From an uncultured Hellea sp. (GTDB taxonomy: Bacteria > Pseudomonadota > Alphaproteobacteria > Caulobacterales > Maricaulaceae), in the NCBI GenBank assembly GCA_938007935.1, contig CALLMD010000014.1, forward strand, positions 1-53,915: DNA of 53,915 nucleotides. The letters are read 5' to 3'. The stretch's first letter is position 1. Every line of letters begins with the position of its first letter. Under the pieces are notes generated by a model. It searched no databases. It was given only the letters and a program-made list of their open reading frames with translations, and was not told the origin of the DNA. This document shows positions 12,161-21,436 of this stretch, one piece after another. The translations under genes and the position numbers were made by a program.

Positions 12161-14560
12161 TTAATGCGCAGATTTCCCGCCAAGGTCAACACCTTCATTC
12201 ATAATAATTCCGGCAAGTGCGGCTTCATCTGTAGCCGTCCAATTGATTTTCTTGGGCTTACGCGTCAAGGCATGCTTTAAAACCTCATCCACAGTGCTTA
12301 CAGGGATGATTTTAAGCGCATTTTTGACGTTATCGGGAATATCAGCAAGATCTTTGGCATTGTCCTGCGGAATAAGAACTGTCTCAACGCCGCCGCGTAA
12401 TGCCGCAAGCAATTTTTCTTTAAGTCCGCCAATCGGCAATACGCGTCCGCGTAGTGTGACTTCGCCGGTCATTGCAATTTCTTTGCGAACTGGGATCCCT
12501 GTTAAAACAGACACAATTGCGGTTACCATGCCCACACCTGCGCTTGGACCGTCCTTTGGCACGGCGCCCTCAGGCATGTGCACATGAATATCTGTGCTTC
12601 TAAATTGACGCGGACTAATACCTAGATCTGGCGCGCGCGATTGAACATAGCTATTAGCGGCTGAAATAGATTCTTTCATGACGTCTTTGAGGTTACCCGT
12701 AACCGTCATCTTGCCTTTGCCCGGCATGGAAACAGATTCGATGGTCAAGATATCGCCGCCGACTGATGTCCAAGCGAGACCTGTTACGATGCCCACTTGA
12801 TCTTCGGTATCAGTTTGGCCGAACCTAAATTTCTTCACGCCCAAGAACGTTTCAATATTCTTTGACGTCACAGTGACTTTCTTAGCCTCATTGGACACAA
12901 TTTGCTTCAAGGCTTTTCTCGCAAGTTGCGCGATTTCACGCTTTAAACTGCGTACGCCAGCTTCACGCGTGTAATAACGGATAATGTCACGGATTGCCTC
13001 TTCCTTGACGCTGAACTCGGCTTTTTTCAAACCATGCTCAATCATTGTATCAGGCAATAAATGACGTGTTGCGATTTCTATCTTTTCATCTTCGGTATAC
13101 CCTGGAATACGTATAATTTCCATACGGTCCAAAAGAGGCTGCTGCATGTTCAGTGAGTTTGCAGTTGTGATAAACATGACATCGGACAAATCATAATCCA
13201 CATCCAAATAGTGATCGCTAAATGTATCATTCTGTTCAGGATCTAAGACCTCAAGCAACGCTGAAGACGGATCTCCACGATGATCTGAACCCATCTTATC
13301 TATCTCATCAAATAGGAATAACGGGTTGTTATATTTCGCTTTTTTCATAGACTGAATGATACGCCCAGGCATGGAACCGATATAAGTCCGGCGATGCCCT
13401 CTTATCTCAGACTCGTCTCTGACGCCGCCTAAGGAAACGCGTACAAATTCACGCCCTGTGGCGCGAGCGACTGATTTACCCAAGGACGTTTTACCCACGC
13501 CCGGAGGACCTACAAGGCACAGAATAGGCCCTTTGACTTTCTTTGTTCGCGTCTGAACAGCTAAATGTTCGATGATGCGCTCTTTGACTTTCTCAAGTCC
13601 ATAATGATCCGCGTCTAGGATTTCTTGTGCCTTTTTGAGGTCACGCTGTACACGCTTTTTCTTCCCCCACGGGACTGAGAGCATCCAATCAAGATAATTA
13701 CGCGAGACATTCGCCTCAGCAGACATCGGGCTCATTTGTTTGAGTTTCTTGATCTCTGCATCGACTTTTTCTCTGGCCTCTTTAGGGAATTTGGTCTCTT
13801 CAATTTTGCTTTTAAGTTCTGCAAATTCATCAGGCGCATCACCATTACCAAGCTCGGTTTGAATGGCCTTCATTTGCTCATTCAGGTAATATTCTCGCTG
13901 CGTTTTTTCCATTTGACGCTTAACGCGGCCGCGAATTTTCTTTTCGACCTTTAAAACACTTGTTTCACCGTCAATTAAATCGAGGATTTTCTTAAGCCGC
14001 ACTGACACTTCTTCTTCGGCAAGGAGAGCTTGTTTCTGCTCAATCTTGGCATTTAGGTGAACAGAAATGACATCGCTCTGCTTTGATGGTTCAGTCGTCT
14101 CGGTAACAGAGGTGACAACCTCTTCGGCAATTTTCTTGTTCAGCTTTCCATAGGTCTCAAATGTATTTGTAACCTGTTTAGCCAATGTCTTGATAAGCGC
14201 AGGATCGCTAAACTTGGATGGGGTAGTTTCAGCGTAGGCCTCTATAAAATCAGCTCTATCCGTAAAAGCCTCAACAACAGCGCGGTCTTGCCCCTCGACT
14301 AAAACACGAACAGTTCCATCAGGTAATTTCAAAAGCTGCAAGATTTTTGCAATGCAACCTCGGTGATAAATATCCTCTTGTGTCGGCTCATCAGATTCGG
14401 GGTCTTTTTGAGTGAGAAGCAGAATGCGCTTATCCTGCGCCATCACATCTTCCAGCGCCTTGATGGATTTTTCACGCCCAACAAATAGCGGCACGACCAT
14501 AAAGGGAAAAACCACAATATCGCGCAATGGCAAAACTGGGAATAACTGTGTTTCAGACAT
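12161..14560 (-). CDS. lon: Lon ATP-dependent protease
   Basis: 799 aa, the usual length of bacterial Lon. Domains in order: N-terminal substrate-binding LON domain (about 1-200, beginning MSETQLFPVLPLRDIVVFP), coiled-coil, AAA+ ATPase with Walker A GPPGVGKT (351-358) and Walker B LFLFDEIDKM, and the C-terminal protease with the serine in PKDGPSAGVGM (about residue 675) and the lysine of the dyad in the following VLPIGGLKEKLLAA. Lon degrades misfolded and selected regulatory proteins in the cytoplasm. It follows clpX in the same direction, with its own heat-shock-like promoter at 14610-14639. Confidence 0.98.
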   Translation of the reverse strand: MSETQLFPVLPLRDIVVFPFMVVPLFVGREKSIKALEDVMAQDKRILLLTQKDPESDEPTQEDIYHRGCIAKILQLLKLPDGTVRVLVEGQDRAVVEAFTDRADFIEAYAETTPSKFSDPALIKTLAKQVTNTFETYGKLNKKIAEEVVTSVTETTEPSKQSDVISVHLNAKIEQKQALLAEEEVSVRLKKILDLIDGETSVLKVEKKIRGRVKRQMEKTQREYYLNEQMKAIQTELGNGDAPDEFAELKSKIEETKFPKEAREKVDAEIKKLKQMSPMSAEANVSRNYLDWMLSVPWGKKKRVQRDLKKAQEILDADHYGLEKVKERIIEHLAVQTRTKKVKGPILCLVGPPGVGKTSLGKSVARATGREFVRVSLGGVRDESEIRGHRRTYIGSMPGRIIQSMKKAKYNNPLFLFDEIDKMGSDHRGDPSSALLEVLDPEQNDTFSDHYLDVDYDLSDVMFITTANSLNMQQPLLDRMEIIRIPGYTEDEKIEIATRHLLPDTMIEHGLKKAEFSVKEEAIRDIIRYYTREAGVRSLKREIAQLARKALKQIVSNEAKKVTVTSKNIETFLGVKKFRFGQTDTEDQVGIVTGLAWTSVGGDILTIESVSMPGKGKMTVTGNLKDVMKESISAANSYVQSRAPDLGISPRQFRSTDIHVHMPEGAVPKDGPSAGVGMVTAIVSVLTGIPVRKEIAMTGEVTLRGRVLPIGGLKEKLLAALRGGVETVLIPQDNAKDLADIPDNVKNALKIIPVSTVDEVLKHALTRKPKKINWTATDEAALAGIIMNEGVDLGGKSAH

Positions 14561-14609
14561 AAATCATCTCATTCAATCGAAGACGTATAATCTATACGCC
14601 GTTCACTAC

Positions 14610-14639
14610 TAGGTGGGATGAGAGAGGTCTGGTTTCAAG
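14610..14639 (-). promoter_or_regulatory. RpoH-like (heat-shock) promoter candidate for lon
   Basis: On the minus strand CTTGAAA (14639-14633) and CCCACCTA (14617-14610) lie 16 bases apart counted from CTTGAA, close to the sigma-32 pattern CTTGAA...CCCCAT. Transcription would start about 40 bases before the lon ATG. A CGTATA/TATACG inverted repeat (14584-14598) lies in the leader. Resemblance only. Confidence 0.4.
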
Positions 14640-14685
14640 ACATTACATCCGACAAAACCACCAATTACCTGTATAAATTTACCCC

Positions 14686-15948
14686 TTAAGAGGCTTTTTC
14701 TTTTGTTTGCTTTTTATCAGCATAAATCAGGAGTGGTTTTGCTTGGCCGCTCACAACTTCGCCGTTAATCACAACTTCTTCGACCCCATCATAAGCGGGT
14801 AAATCATACATACTATCAAGCAAGATGTTTTCCATAATAGAACGCAATCCACGCGCGCCCGTCTTACGGTCTAATGCGCGCTTGGCTATGGCCTTCAAAG
14901 CATCATCAGAGAAGGACAAACGTACATCTTCCATTTCAAATAACGCTTGATATTGTTTGACCAATGCATTTTTTGGCTCGGTTAGGATCGTAATTAAGGC
15001 CTCTTCATCCAAGTCGGTCAGCGTCGCAATAACGGGTAGTCGACCGACAAATTCGGGAATAAGACCAAAACGGGTAAGGTCTTCCGGCTCAACGCCTTGT
15101 AGGATGTCGCCAACGCGGCGCTCATCAAGTTCTTTTACCTTGCCGCCAAAGCCGATAGAGGCGCCCTCGCCTCTGTTAGAAATAACCTTATCAAGGCCCG
15201 CAAATGCGCCGCCCACAACGAAAAGGATATTTGTTGTATCTACTTGCAAAAACTCTTGCTGAGGGTGCTTACGACCACCTTGCGGCGGTACAGATGCAAT
15301 TGTGCCTTCCATAATCTTAAGCAAAGCCTGCTGCACACCTTCACCGGAAACATCACGCGTTATAGATGGATTATCTGATTTGCGGCTAATTTTGTCGACT
15401 TCATCAATATAGACGATACCGCGCTGAGCACGCTCCACGTTATAATCCGCGCTTTGCAGTAATTTCAAAATGATGTTTTCAACATCTTCGCCGACATAAC
15501 CTGCTTCGGTCAATGTCGTGGCGTCCGCCATTGTGAAAGGCACGTCAAGAATACGCGCTAATGTCTGAGCAAGAAGCGTTTTACCGCAACCTGTCGGGCC
15601 TACAAGAAGGATATTAGACTTGGCGAGTTCGACATCGGGATTTGAAGTCGCATGGTTAAGGCGTTTGTAATGATTATGTACCGCAACGGAGAGAACCTTT
15701 TTGGCGTATTTCTGGCCTATGACGTAATCATCAAGCGTATCACAAATTTCCTGAGGCGTTGGCACCCCCTCTTGGGACTTAGCGATTGAGCCCTTGCCCT
15801 CTTCCTTGATGATATCCATGCATAGCTCAACGCATTCGTCACAGATAAACACTGTCGGTCCAGCGATTAGCTTTCTAACTTCGTGTTGGCTTTTCCCGCA
15901 AAATGAGCAGTAAAGTGTGTTTTTGCTATCACCAGTCGTTTTGCTCAT
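14686..15948 (-). CDS. clpX: ClpX unfoldase, ATPase subunit of ClpXP
   Basis: 420 aa from the second ATG of an ATGATG pair, chosen for its spacing from GGAAG and because family members begin with a short segment before LYCSFCGK. The N-terminal zinc domain has C-x2-C ([10 protein letters not shown]) and C-x2-C ([10 protein letters not shown]). The AAA+ core has Walker A GPTGCGKT, Walker [11 protein letters not shown], and a sensor region in [11 protein letters not shown]. It unfolds substrates and feeds them to ClpP; in alphaproteobacteria such as Caulobacter ClpXP is central to the cell cycle. It lies between clpP and lon, all on the minus strand. Confidence 0.98.
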   Translation of the reverse strand: MSKTTGDSKNTLYCSFCGKSQHEVRKLIAGPTVFICDECVELCMDIIKEEGKGSIAKSQEGVPTPQEICDTLDDYVIGQKYAKKVLSVAVHNHYKRLNHATSNPDVELAKSNILLVGPTGCGKTLLAQTLARILDVPFTMADATTLTEAGYVGEDVENIILKLLQSADYNVERAQRGIVYIDEVDKISRKSDNPSITRDVSGEGVQQALLKIMEGTIASVPPQGGRKHPQQEFLQVDTTNILFVVGGAFAGLDKVISNRGEGASIGFGGKVKELDERRVGDILQGVEPEDLTRFGLIPEFVGRLPVIATLTDLDEEALITILTEPKNALVKQYQALFEMEDVRLSFSDDALKAIAKRALDRKTGARGLRSIMENILLDSMYDLPAYDGVEEVVINGEVVSGQAKPLLIYADKKQTKEKAS

Positions 15949-16134
15949 CATGTCTTCCGTTTTACACCCTATAAGCAAACTTCTTTGCAAAGGTAATGCC
16001 GAGTTTTTCGGCTTATTTTGACCTGTAATACAACAGTTTTATTAAAACCGCCTTACTCTTTCCCGCATAGGAACACTTTTCTTATTAAACTGGCAAGTTA
16101 AAACACATCTTCTGCTTAACAAAGTAAGTTAAAT

Positions 16135-16758
16135 TTAAGCGTCGTCACCACGTTTTTCATAAACGTGATCGACAATACCAAAGTCTTTAGCCTCTTGCGC
16201 TGTCATGAAATGATCGCGATCAAGCGTCTTCTCAATAGTGGCGTATTTTTTACCCGTATGATGGACGTAGATTTCATTCAAACGCTTCTTCATCGCTAGA
16301 ATATCATTAGCATGGCGTTGAATGTCTGACGCCTGACCACGGAAACCACCGGAGGGTTGATGAACCATAACGCGCGCATTTGGTAGCGCGATACGCTGCC
16401 CAGCTTCACCCGCAGCTAAAAGAAGCGAGCCCATAGAACAAGCCTGTCCCATACAAACTGTTGAAACAGGTGACTTGATATATTGCATTGTATCATAAAT
16501 CGCCATACCCGCTGTTACTACGCCGCCTGGTGAGTTGATATACATGGAAATTTCTTTCTTGGGGTTTTCAGACTCAAGAAACAATAGTTGTGCGGTAATT
16601 GACGCTGCCATCCCATCTTCAACAACACCAGAGAGAAAGATAATACGATCTCTCAACAAACGTGAGTAAATATCGAAAGCGCGCTCACCACGGCTAGATT
16701 GCTCGACAACTGTCGGAATGAGGTAATTAGTTAAAAGCTCTTGAGGGTCGTGGATCAT
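16135..16758 (-). CDS. clpP: ClpP protease subunit
   Basis: 207 aa from the ATG at 16758, preceded by AAGGAT; a longer frame to 16896 runs back toward the tig terminator and adds a segment not found in ClpP. Catalytic serine in [11 protein letters not shown], histidine in [11 protein letters not shown], and an aspartate in the C-terminal third (TLDRDHFM). It forms the 14-mer chamber of ClpXP and ClpAP. The first 20 residues ([20 protein letters not shown]) resemble a normal short ClpP propeptide region. Confidence 0.97.
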   Translation of the reverse strand: MIHDPQELLTNYLIPTVVEQSSRGERAFDIYSRLLRDRIIFLSGVVEDGMAASITAQLLFLESENPKKEISMYINSPGGVVTAGMAIYDTMQYIKSPVSTVCMGQACSMGSLLLAAGEAGQRIALPNARVMVHQPSGGFRGQASDIQRHANDILAMKKRLNEIYVHHTGKKYATIEKTLDRDHFMTAQEAKDFGIVDHVYEKRGDDA

Positions 16759-16877
16759 TTTTTTATCCTTGTGTCGCGGCAAATCGAGTTCAATAATGAT
16801 TCTTGTATCACTGAAAAGTATTACAGATATATTGATATCATCTAGGAAACATACAAGGGGTGGATACACATCGCCAT

Positions 16878-16907
16878 AAAAAAAGCCCGCAATCACCTGC
16901 GGGCTTT
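16878..16907 (-). terminator. Rho-independent terminator of tig
   Basis: On the minus strand AAAGCCCGCA and TGCGGGCTTT (16907-16898 with 16891-16882) form a 10-bp stem around a six-base loop, followed by seven T residues overlapping the stem base (16884-16878). It separates tig from clpP, so clpP needs its own promoter. Confidence 0.9.
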
Positions 16908-16932
16908 CAAAAATTACGTCTCGCTAGCGAAA

Positions 16933-18273
16933 CTAAATCATTTCATCTTCTTCAAATAGCGTATCTTTATCGACTTTTTTGTCAGTCACTTTGGCTTTTT
17001 CAATGATAAGATCGACAACCTTTTCTTCATAGATCGGCGCGCGAAGCTGGGCAATCGCTTGCGGGTTCTTTTGGTAGAACTCAATAACCTGCTGCTCTTG
17101 ACCTGGATATTGACGGGCTTCGGCGATCATCGCTTGCTGAATTTCTTCATTAGAAATTTGGATTTCCTGTTTTTGACCCATTTCGGCCAGAACAAGCCCC
17201 AGACGCACGCGGCGCTGCGCTATCTTGCGATAATCTTTCTCAAGCTGCTTTTCTGTCTTCTTGGCGTCATCTTCATCAAGTTGACCGGCTTCTTTTTCAG
17301 CCTGAACCTGTGACCAGATATTGCCAAATTCAGCCTCAACCATATTGGGCGGAAGTTCAAACTTATGCTTCTTATCAAGCTCATCAAGAATAGCGCGCTT
17401 AAGCTTCATGCGTGATTGCATTTCCAGCTGACCTTCATATTGGGTCTTCACAGCGGCTTTAAGCGCTTCGAGATCTGCAACCCCGAATTTTTGAGCAAAC
17501 TCATCATCGATTACGGCATCAATTTCACCCTGAACCTCGATTACTTTTGTCGCGAAAACAGCATCTTTACCAGCAAGGTCAGCAGCTTGGTAAGGGTCCG
17601 GGAATGTGACTTTAACGTCTTTCTCATCCCCTGCTTTAACGCCAATAAGCGCATCCTCAAATCCTGGGATGAAAGAGCCTGATCCCAGAACGAGTTGATG
17701 GCCTTCCATCGCGCCGCCATCAAATGCAACGCCGTCAACAGTTCCAACAAAGTCAATTAAAACTGCATCACCTTTTTTGGCCTTGGCCGTTTTAGCCTTC
17801 TTTTTGTAAGACTTTTGCCCCTCAGCTAATTTAGCAACCTCTGCGTCGAGCTCTTTATCATCAGCTTCGTGCTTAAGGCGCGTAAATTTCAAGGTCGCGG
17901 GGTCAACAGGCTCAAACTCTGGAATGCTTTCTACGGTTAACTGATATTCTAGGTCAGCTTCACCTTTTGTAACGTCCTCGCCATTTGCACGTAAGTCAAT
18001 TTTAGGCTGCCCTGCAGGACGGATCTTATTGTCATTGATAGCTTGCTGGGAGGTTTCATTCACAACCTCTTCAACAAGGTCTTTCATGATAGACTGTCCA
18101 AACATCTTACGGATATGGCCAACGGGCACTTTACCTGGGCGAAACCCCTTAAGTGTCACTTGAGGCTGCATCTCTTTAATTTTAGCCTCTAGCTTGCTAG
18201 AAAGGTCTTCTTTAGAAACTGTCACCGCATATGTGTGGCTCAAGCCTTCTTTTTTTAATTCTTTTATCTGCAT
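16933..18273 (-). CDS. tig: Trigger factor chaperone
   Basis: 446 aa from ATG 18273 (MQIKELKKEGLSHTY), the normal trigger-factor beginning; a longer frame to 18327 adds an unrelated prefix. Ribosome-binding signature GFRPGKVP in KGFRPGKVPVGHIRKMFGQ, a central FKBP-type prolyl isomerase domain (about 150-250, DAVLIDFVGTVDGVAFDGG), and a long helical C-terminal domain. It binds nascent chains at the ribosome exit. It heads the tig-clpP-clpX-lon block, a conserved bacterial order linking folding to degradation. Confidence 0.97.
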   Translation of the reverse strand: MQIKELKKEGLSHTYAVTVSKEDLSSKLEAKIKEMQPQVTLKGFRPGKVPVGHIRKMFGQSIMKDLVEEVVNETSQQAINDNKIRPAGQPKIDLRANGEDVTKGEADLEYQLTVESIPEFEPVDPATLKFTRLKHEADDKELDAEVAKLAEGQKSYKKKAKTAKAKKGDAVLIDFVGTVDGVAFDGGAMEGHQLVLGSGSFIPGFEDALIGVKAGDEKDVKVTFPDPYQAADLAGKDAVFATKVIEVQGEIDAVIDDEFAQKFGVADLEALKAAVKTQYEGQLEMQSRMKLKRAILDELDKKHKFELPPNMVEAEFGNIWSQVQAEKEAGQLDEDDAKKTEKQLEKDYRKIAQRRVRLGLVLAEMGQKQEIQISNEEIQQAMIAEARQYPGQEQQVIEFYQKNPQAIAQLRAPIYEEKVVDLIIEKAKVTDKKVDKDTLFEEDEMI

Positions 18274-18497
18274 GACGTTGGTCCATCGTCTTAAACAGCA
18301 AGGGCGCAGAAGCGTCACGCTTAGCACCCAAAAACCGTCAGTGAAATTTCGCGCCTTATGTCATGCTCATTATTCCTTGGCAACGCCTGTTAAAGGCGAA
18401 ATTTTATAAAACTTCACTGATTACTTGCCAATCCACGCCCAAAGGGCGAGTTAAGGCACAATATGTACCAATTATTGGGAATTAAGACCGAGCTTCA

Positions 18498-19055
18498 ATG
18501 GAGTTTTTAACAGATTCGACTTTTTTGACCTATTTGGGCGTATTTTTTGGACCTTTCATCCAAGAAGACGCCGCTGTACTCGCAGCAGCAAGCTTATCCG
18601 CTAATAACCCGTCTTATTATCCGCAAATGTTTTTCGTTATCCTTGTAGGGCTATTTCTGTCCGATATTTGGAAATATTGGATAGGCTGGGCTGCACTTAG
18701 CAATTCCAAAGCCCGTGCTTTTGCAGAAAAAAAACACGTCGTAAGTTTAGAAGAGAAGATTCAGCGATATACCCTAGCTACTTTATTCGCAGCGCGTTTT
18801 TTACCACTAGCAAGGATCCCTGCTTATGTTGCCTGTGGGTTTTTTAAAGTACCTTATTGGAAATTTTGCTTAATCATCGGCTTGACAGCGACAATATATA
18901 CGGCGGTCATATTTGCGGTTTGTCACTGGATCGGAGAAGCTATGGGTGAACGTTATGAATGGCTCCTGCCCATCATCGCTGTAAGTTTAGCTTTACTCTT
19001 TATTGGCGTCTTACTTCTAAAACGCAGGAACTCGAACAAGCGCAATTACTTTTAA
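18498..19055 (+). CDS. DedA-family membrane protein
   Basis: 185 aa with about five hydrophobic segments. It shows the DedA/VTT pattern: an early E-D pair in PFIQEDAAVLAAA, a LFLSDIWKYWIGWAA segment, and the R-x-x-P motif region AARFLPLARIPAYVACG. Family members help move phospholipid carriers or maintain proton-motive force in the inner membrane; the substrate here is unknown. Divergent from tig. Its stop overlaps the end of the convergent lipoprotein gene by 4 bases. Confidence 0.8.
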   Translation: MEFLTDSTFLTYLGVFFGPFIQEDAAVLAAASLSANNPSYYPQMFFVILVGLFLSDIWKYWIGWAALSNSKARAFAEKKHVVSLEEKIQRYTLATLFAARFLPLARIPAYVACGFFKVPYWKFCLIIGLTATIYTAVIFAVCHWIGEAMGERYEWLLPIIAVSLALLFIGVLLLKRRNSNKRNYF

Positions 19056-19666
19056 CTTCGCTGCCTAGGCTGCTCTAACCACTCAGCTATTTCTTCAAGA
19101 GCTTGCTGATTAGCATTGTCCATCGCGTCAACAATTGAGGAAACCCGGACCTCTTTAGCTCTTATTGCCTTGCGGATATCAAATGAGCCCAGAAGATTTC
19201 GGTTAGAAGCATTTGAAAGCGTGACACTATAATGTACCACCGCTAAGGGCGCAGAAGTACTCCCTTGATCAAATTGAGCCTCAAAGTTTTTTACGGTCAA
19301 ATGCACACGTGTGTCAGTCCGCGCGCCAGAAGAAGGAATCACACCAACAAGGTTTGGATATTGACCCAACACATCAACAAAACTATTTTGTATCATAACT
19401 GGAATAAGTTCCGCCCACTCTGCCCCGCCTGCCGAGGCCAACCGGCGGCCATCAGGTGAGACAATAATATCTGTTGTTTCAAAGACATTAGATACGCTTG
19501 GTCTATCAACTCTGACAACGAATGGATTGGCGGTTTGCTGGACGCTTTGTTTAGCTGTGCTTAAGCGATAAACGGTACCAGAAGGAGCTGGCTCAGGTAA
19601 AAGCGATACGCATCCAGATAAAAACACAAAACATGCTGAGGCCAAACTTAACTTTAAGAATTTCAT
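19052..19666 (-). CDS. ABC transport auxiliary lipoprotein of an Mla-type system
   Basis: 204 aa. Signal peptide with a lipobox LSGC (Cys about residue 19), then a region matching the ABC-type transport auxiliary component (PqiC-like) family: a VDRPSVSNVFETTDIIVS stretch and VIPSSGARTDTRVHLTVKNF. Such lipoproteins dock MCE proteins at the outer membrane. It is the last gene of the operon with mlaE-mlaF-mlaD, and its start overlaps the mlaD stop by 4 bases, which supports a shared lipid-transport role. Confidence 0.8.
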   Translation of the reverse strand: MKFLKLSLASACFVFLSGCVSLLPEPAPSGTVYRLSTAKQSVQQTANPFVVRVDRPSVSNVFETTDIIVSPDGRRLASAGGAEWAELIPVMIQNSFVDVLGQYPNLVGVIPSSGARTDTRVHLTVKNFEAQFDQGSTSAPLAVVHYSVTLSNASNRNLLGSFDIRKAIRAKEVRVSSIVDAMDNANQQALEEIAEWLEQPRQRS

Positions 19667-20640
19667 TGGGGTATCTCCACAACCTCTTTCTCAGCACCCG
19701 CTATAAATTGCCGTGGGCTTTTCTCTAAGCCATCAGCAACCCGCCCCAAAGTAACGACTAAGCGTCTAATCGCATCCACTGTCTCCTCAAGGTCTGTCAG
19801 ACCAGAATTTGAAAGTCGATTTATAGCATCCCTTGAATCAGTTATCAGAACGCCAGTACCGTCAGCGGCGGTTCCAATTGAAATGAGTGCCTTATCAAGT
19901 TCATCCATAGAAATTTCAGCTCGGGCAAGTGCCGAAGCCACATCTTTGGTAATGAGCTCATCTAAATCTTTAGCAGAAACGTCAACTGATTGAGCGGCAA
20001 TAGAGACATCATTTGCGGCCTTTTCAATGGCGATAAGCGTTTTATTGACAATATCGGTATCAATATCAGTATCTTTTAAATTTTCACTAATCTGGTTTAT
20101 ATTTGCTAAAATACTTTGAAAGTCTGCAATAGCCTCATTGGACATCACAACATTCACACGATTGAGCGCCATTTGAACAGACTCTATAACGGACCCACCA
20201 TCATCTAGGAAAGTATCAATTTGGCTCATTTGCCCTTGAATCCGGCGCGGTCCCTTACCTGGCAAATCTCTGATTAAGGGAAAATCTTCACCACCAGCAA
20301 AGACTTGAATATAATTAAGGCCCGTAAGACCGAGAGGCTCTAGTCGTGCAAAGCTTTTTGTATCAACAGGCGTATCGGTTCCCACCTGTATATCGACGAG
20401 AACAGAATTACTATTTTGCGGATCTAACCTTAATCGGGAAACTTCCCCGACATTTAACCCGTTAAAGCGCACTTCACTGCCTTGGCTAAGCCCTCTGACG
20501 GCTCCATTAAATGTGACTTCATATTCGTCAAATTGCTTATCAAATTGTGAATTAGACAGCCACGCGACAAAGGCAATGATAGCAAATAAAGCTAACAATA
20601 CGAATGTTCCGATCAAAGCATAATGTGCTTTGTTTTCCAT
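19663..20640 (-). CDS. mlaD: MlaD-like MCE lipid-transport protein
   Basis: 325 aa. An N-terminal membrane anchor (YALIGTFVLLALFAIIAFVAW) is followed by one MCE domain (about 40-120; YEVTFNGAVRGLSQGSEVRF, LNVGEVSRLRLD) and a long helical C-terminal region (about 150-310) that may form the periplasmic extension. MCE proteins form hexameric rings that pass lipids across the periplasm, powered by the MlaFE transporter encoded just upstream. The gene begins three bases after the mlaF stop. Confidence 0.9.
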   Translation of the reverse strand: MENKAHYALIGTFVLLALFAIIAFVAWLSNSQFDKQFDEYEVTFNGAVRGLSQGSEVRFNGLNVGEVSRLRLDPQNSNSVLVDIQVGTDTPVDTKSFARLEPLGLTGLNYIQVFAGGEDFPLIRDLPGKGPRRIQGQMSQIDTFLDDGGSVIESVQMALNRVNVVMSNEAIADFQSILANINQISENLKDTDIDTDIVNKTLIAIEKAANDVSIAAQSVDVSAKDLDELITKDVASALARAEISMDELDKALISIGTAADGTGVLITDSRDAINRLSNSGLTDLEETVDAIRRLVVTLGRVADGLEKSPRQFIAGAEKEVVEIPQ

Positions 20641-20643
20641 GCT

Positions 20644-21435
20644 CTAGCCCTGCACTTTTGTTCCGGCGCTCATAGCTGCCCGAGATCTAGGTCCGCCAAA
20701 ATATTCCTTCACCCAAGGGTGATCATATTCCAACACTTTAGGTAGCGTGTCGGCAATGGCAATATGTTTGTCAACTAACACTGCAACTCGGTCACATATT
20801 GCGTAAAGACTATCAAGATCATGTGTGACCATCAAAACTGTAAAATTCATGGCTTCACGCAAGCCTAAAATAAGCTCGTCAAATGCATTTGCGCCTATAG
20901 GATCTAGCCCCGCAGTGGGTTCATCTAAAAATAACATCTCAGGGTCCAACGCAAGAGCCCGCGCTAAACCCGCACGCTTCTTCATGCCTCCAGACAGGTC
21001 AGATGGATATAAAGTTGCTGATACAGCTGGCAGTCCCACCATGTGAATTTTCATATCTGCCAGTTCACGCATAAGCTTTAAAGATAAATTCGTATGCTCT
21101 CTCATTGGTACCATGATGTTTTCGCGGACGGTCATTGATGAAAATAAGGCACCGCCTTGAAACAAAACACCCATTTCATTATTAATTTCGCGGCGTTCCA
21201 CTTCCGATAAATCCTGTCGATTACGACCAAAATATCTGATCACACCTGCTTCAGGTTCTTTCAGCCCTAATAATGTGTTCATGAGCACTGATTTACCTGC
21301 GCCTGACCCACCAACTAAACCCACAATCTCTCCCCGATTCACCATAAAGTTCAGATCTTCATGGATTACGTTCGTCCCAAATTGTGATCTAATTCCTCTG
21401 GCCTCAATGGGCGGCATAGTTTTATCAATGGCCAT
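20644..21435 (-). CDS. mlaF: MlaF-like ABC transporter ATPase
   Basis: 263 aa from ATG 21435, one base after the mlaE stop and with GGGAG 6 bases upstream; the longer frame runs into mlaE. Walker A GGSGAGKSVLMN, the ABC signature in PSDLSGGMKKRAGLARALA, Walker B EMLFLDEPTAGLDP, and a switch His in VMVTHDLDSL. It energises the MlaE permease for phospholipid transport between membranes. Confidence 0.93.
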   Translation of the reverse strand: MAIDKTMPPIEARGIRSQFGTNVIHEDLNFMVNRGEIVGLVGGSGAGKSVLMNTLLGLKEPEAGVIRYFGRNRQDLSEVERREINNEMGVLFQGGALFSSMTVRENIMVPMREHTNLSLKLMRELADMKIHMVGLPAVSATLYPSDLSGGMKKRAGLARALALDPEMLFLDEPTAGLDPIGANAFDELILGLREAMNFTVLMVTHDLDSLYAICDRVAVLVDKHIAIADTLPKVLEYDHPWVKEYFGGPRSRAAMSAGTKVQG

Positions 21436-21436
21436 G

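Noticed and set aside
12243..12587. Open frame on the plus strand inside lon
   Set aside because: It is the reverse shadow of a highly conserved lon segment, has no ribosome site and encodes no recognisable domain. The same applies to many frames opposite clpX, tig, mlaF, degP and the AsmA gene.
16758..16896. Longer N-terminus for ClpP
   Set aside because: The added 46 residues reach back to the tig terminator, have no family similarity, and the internal ATG at 16758 has a good AAGGAT site.
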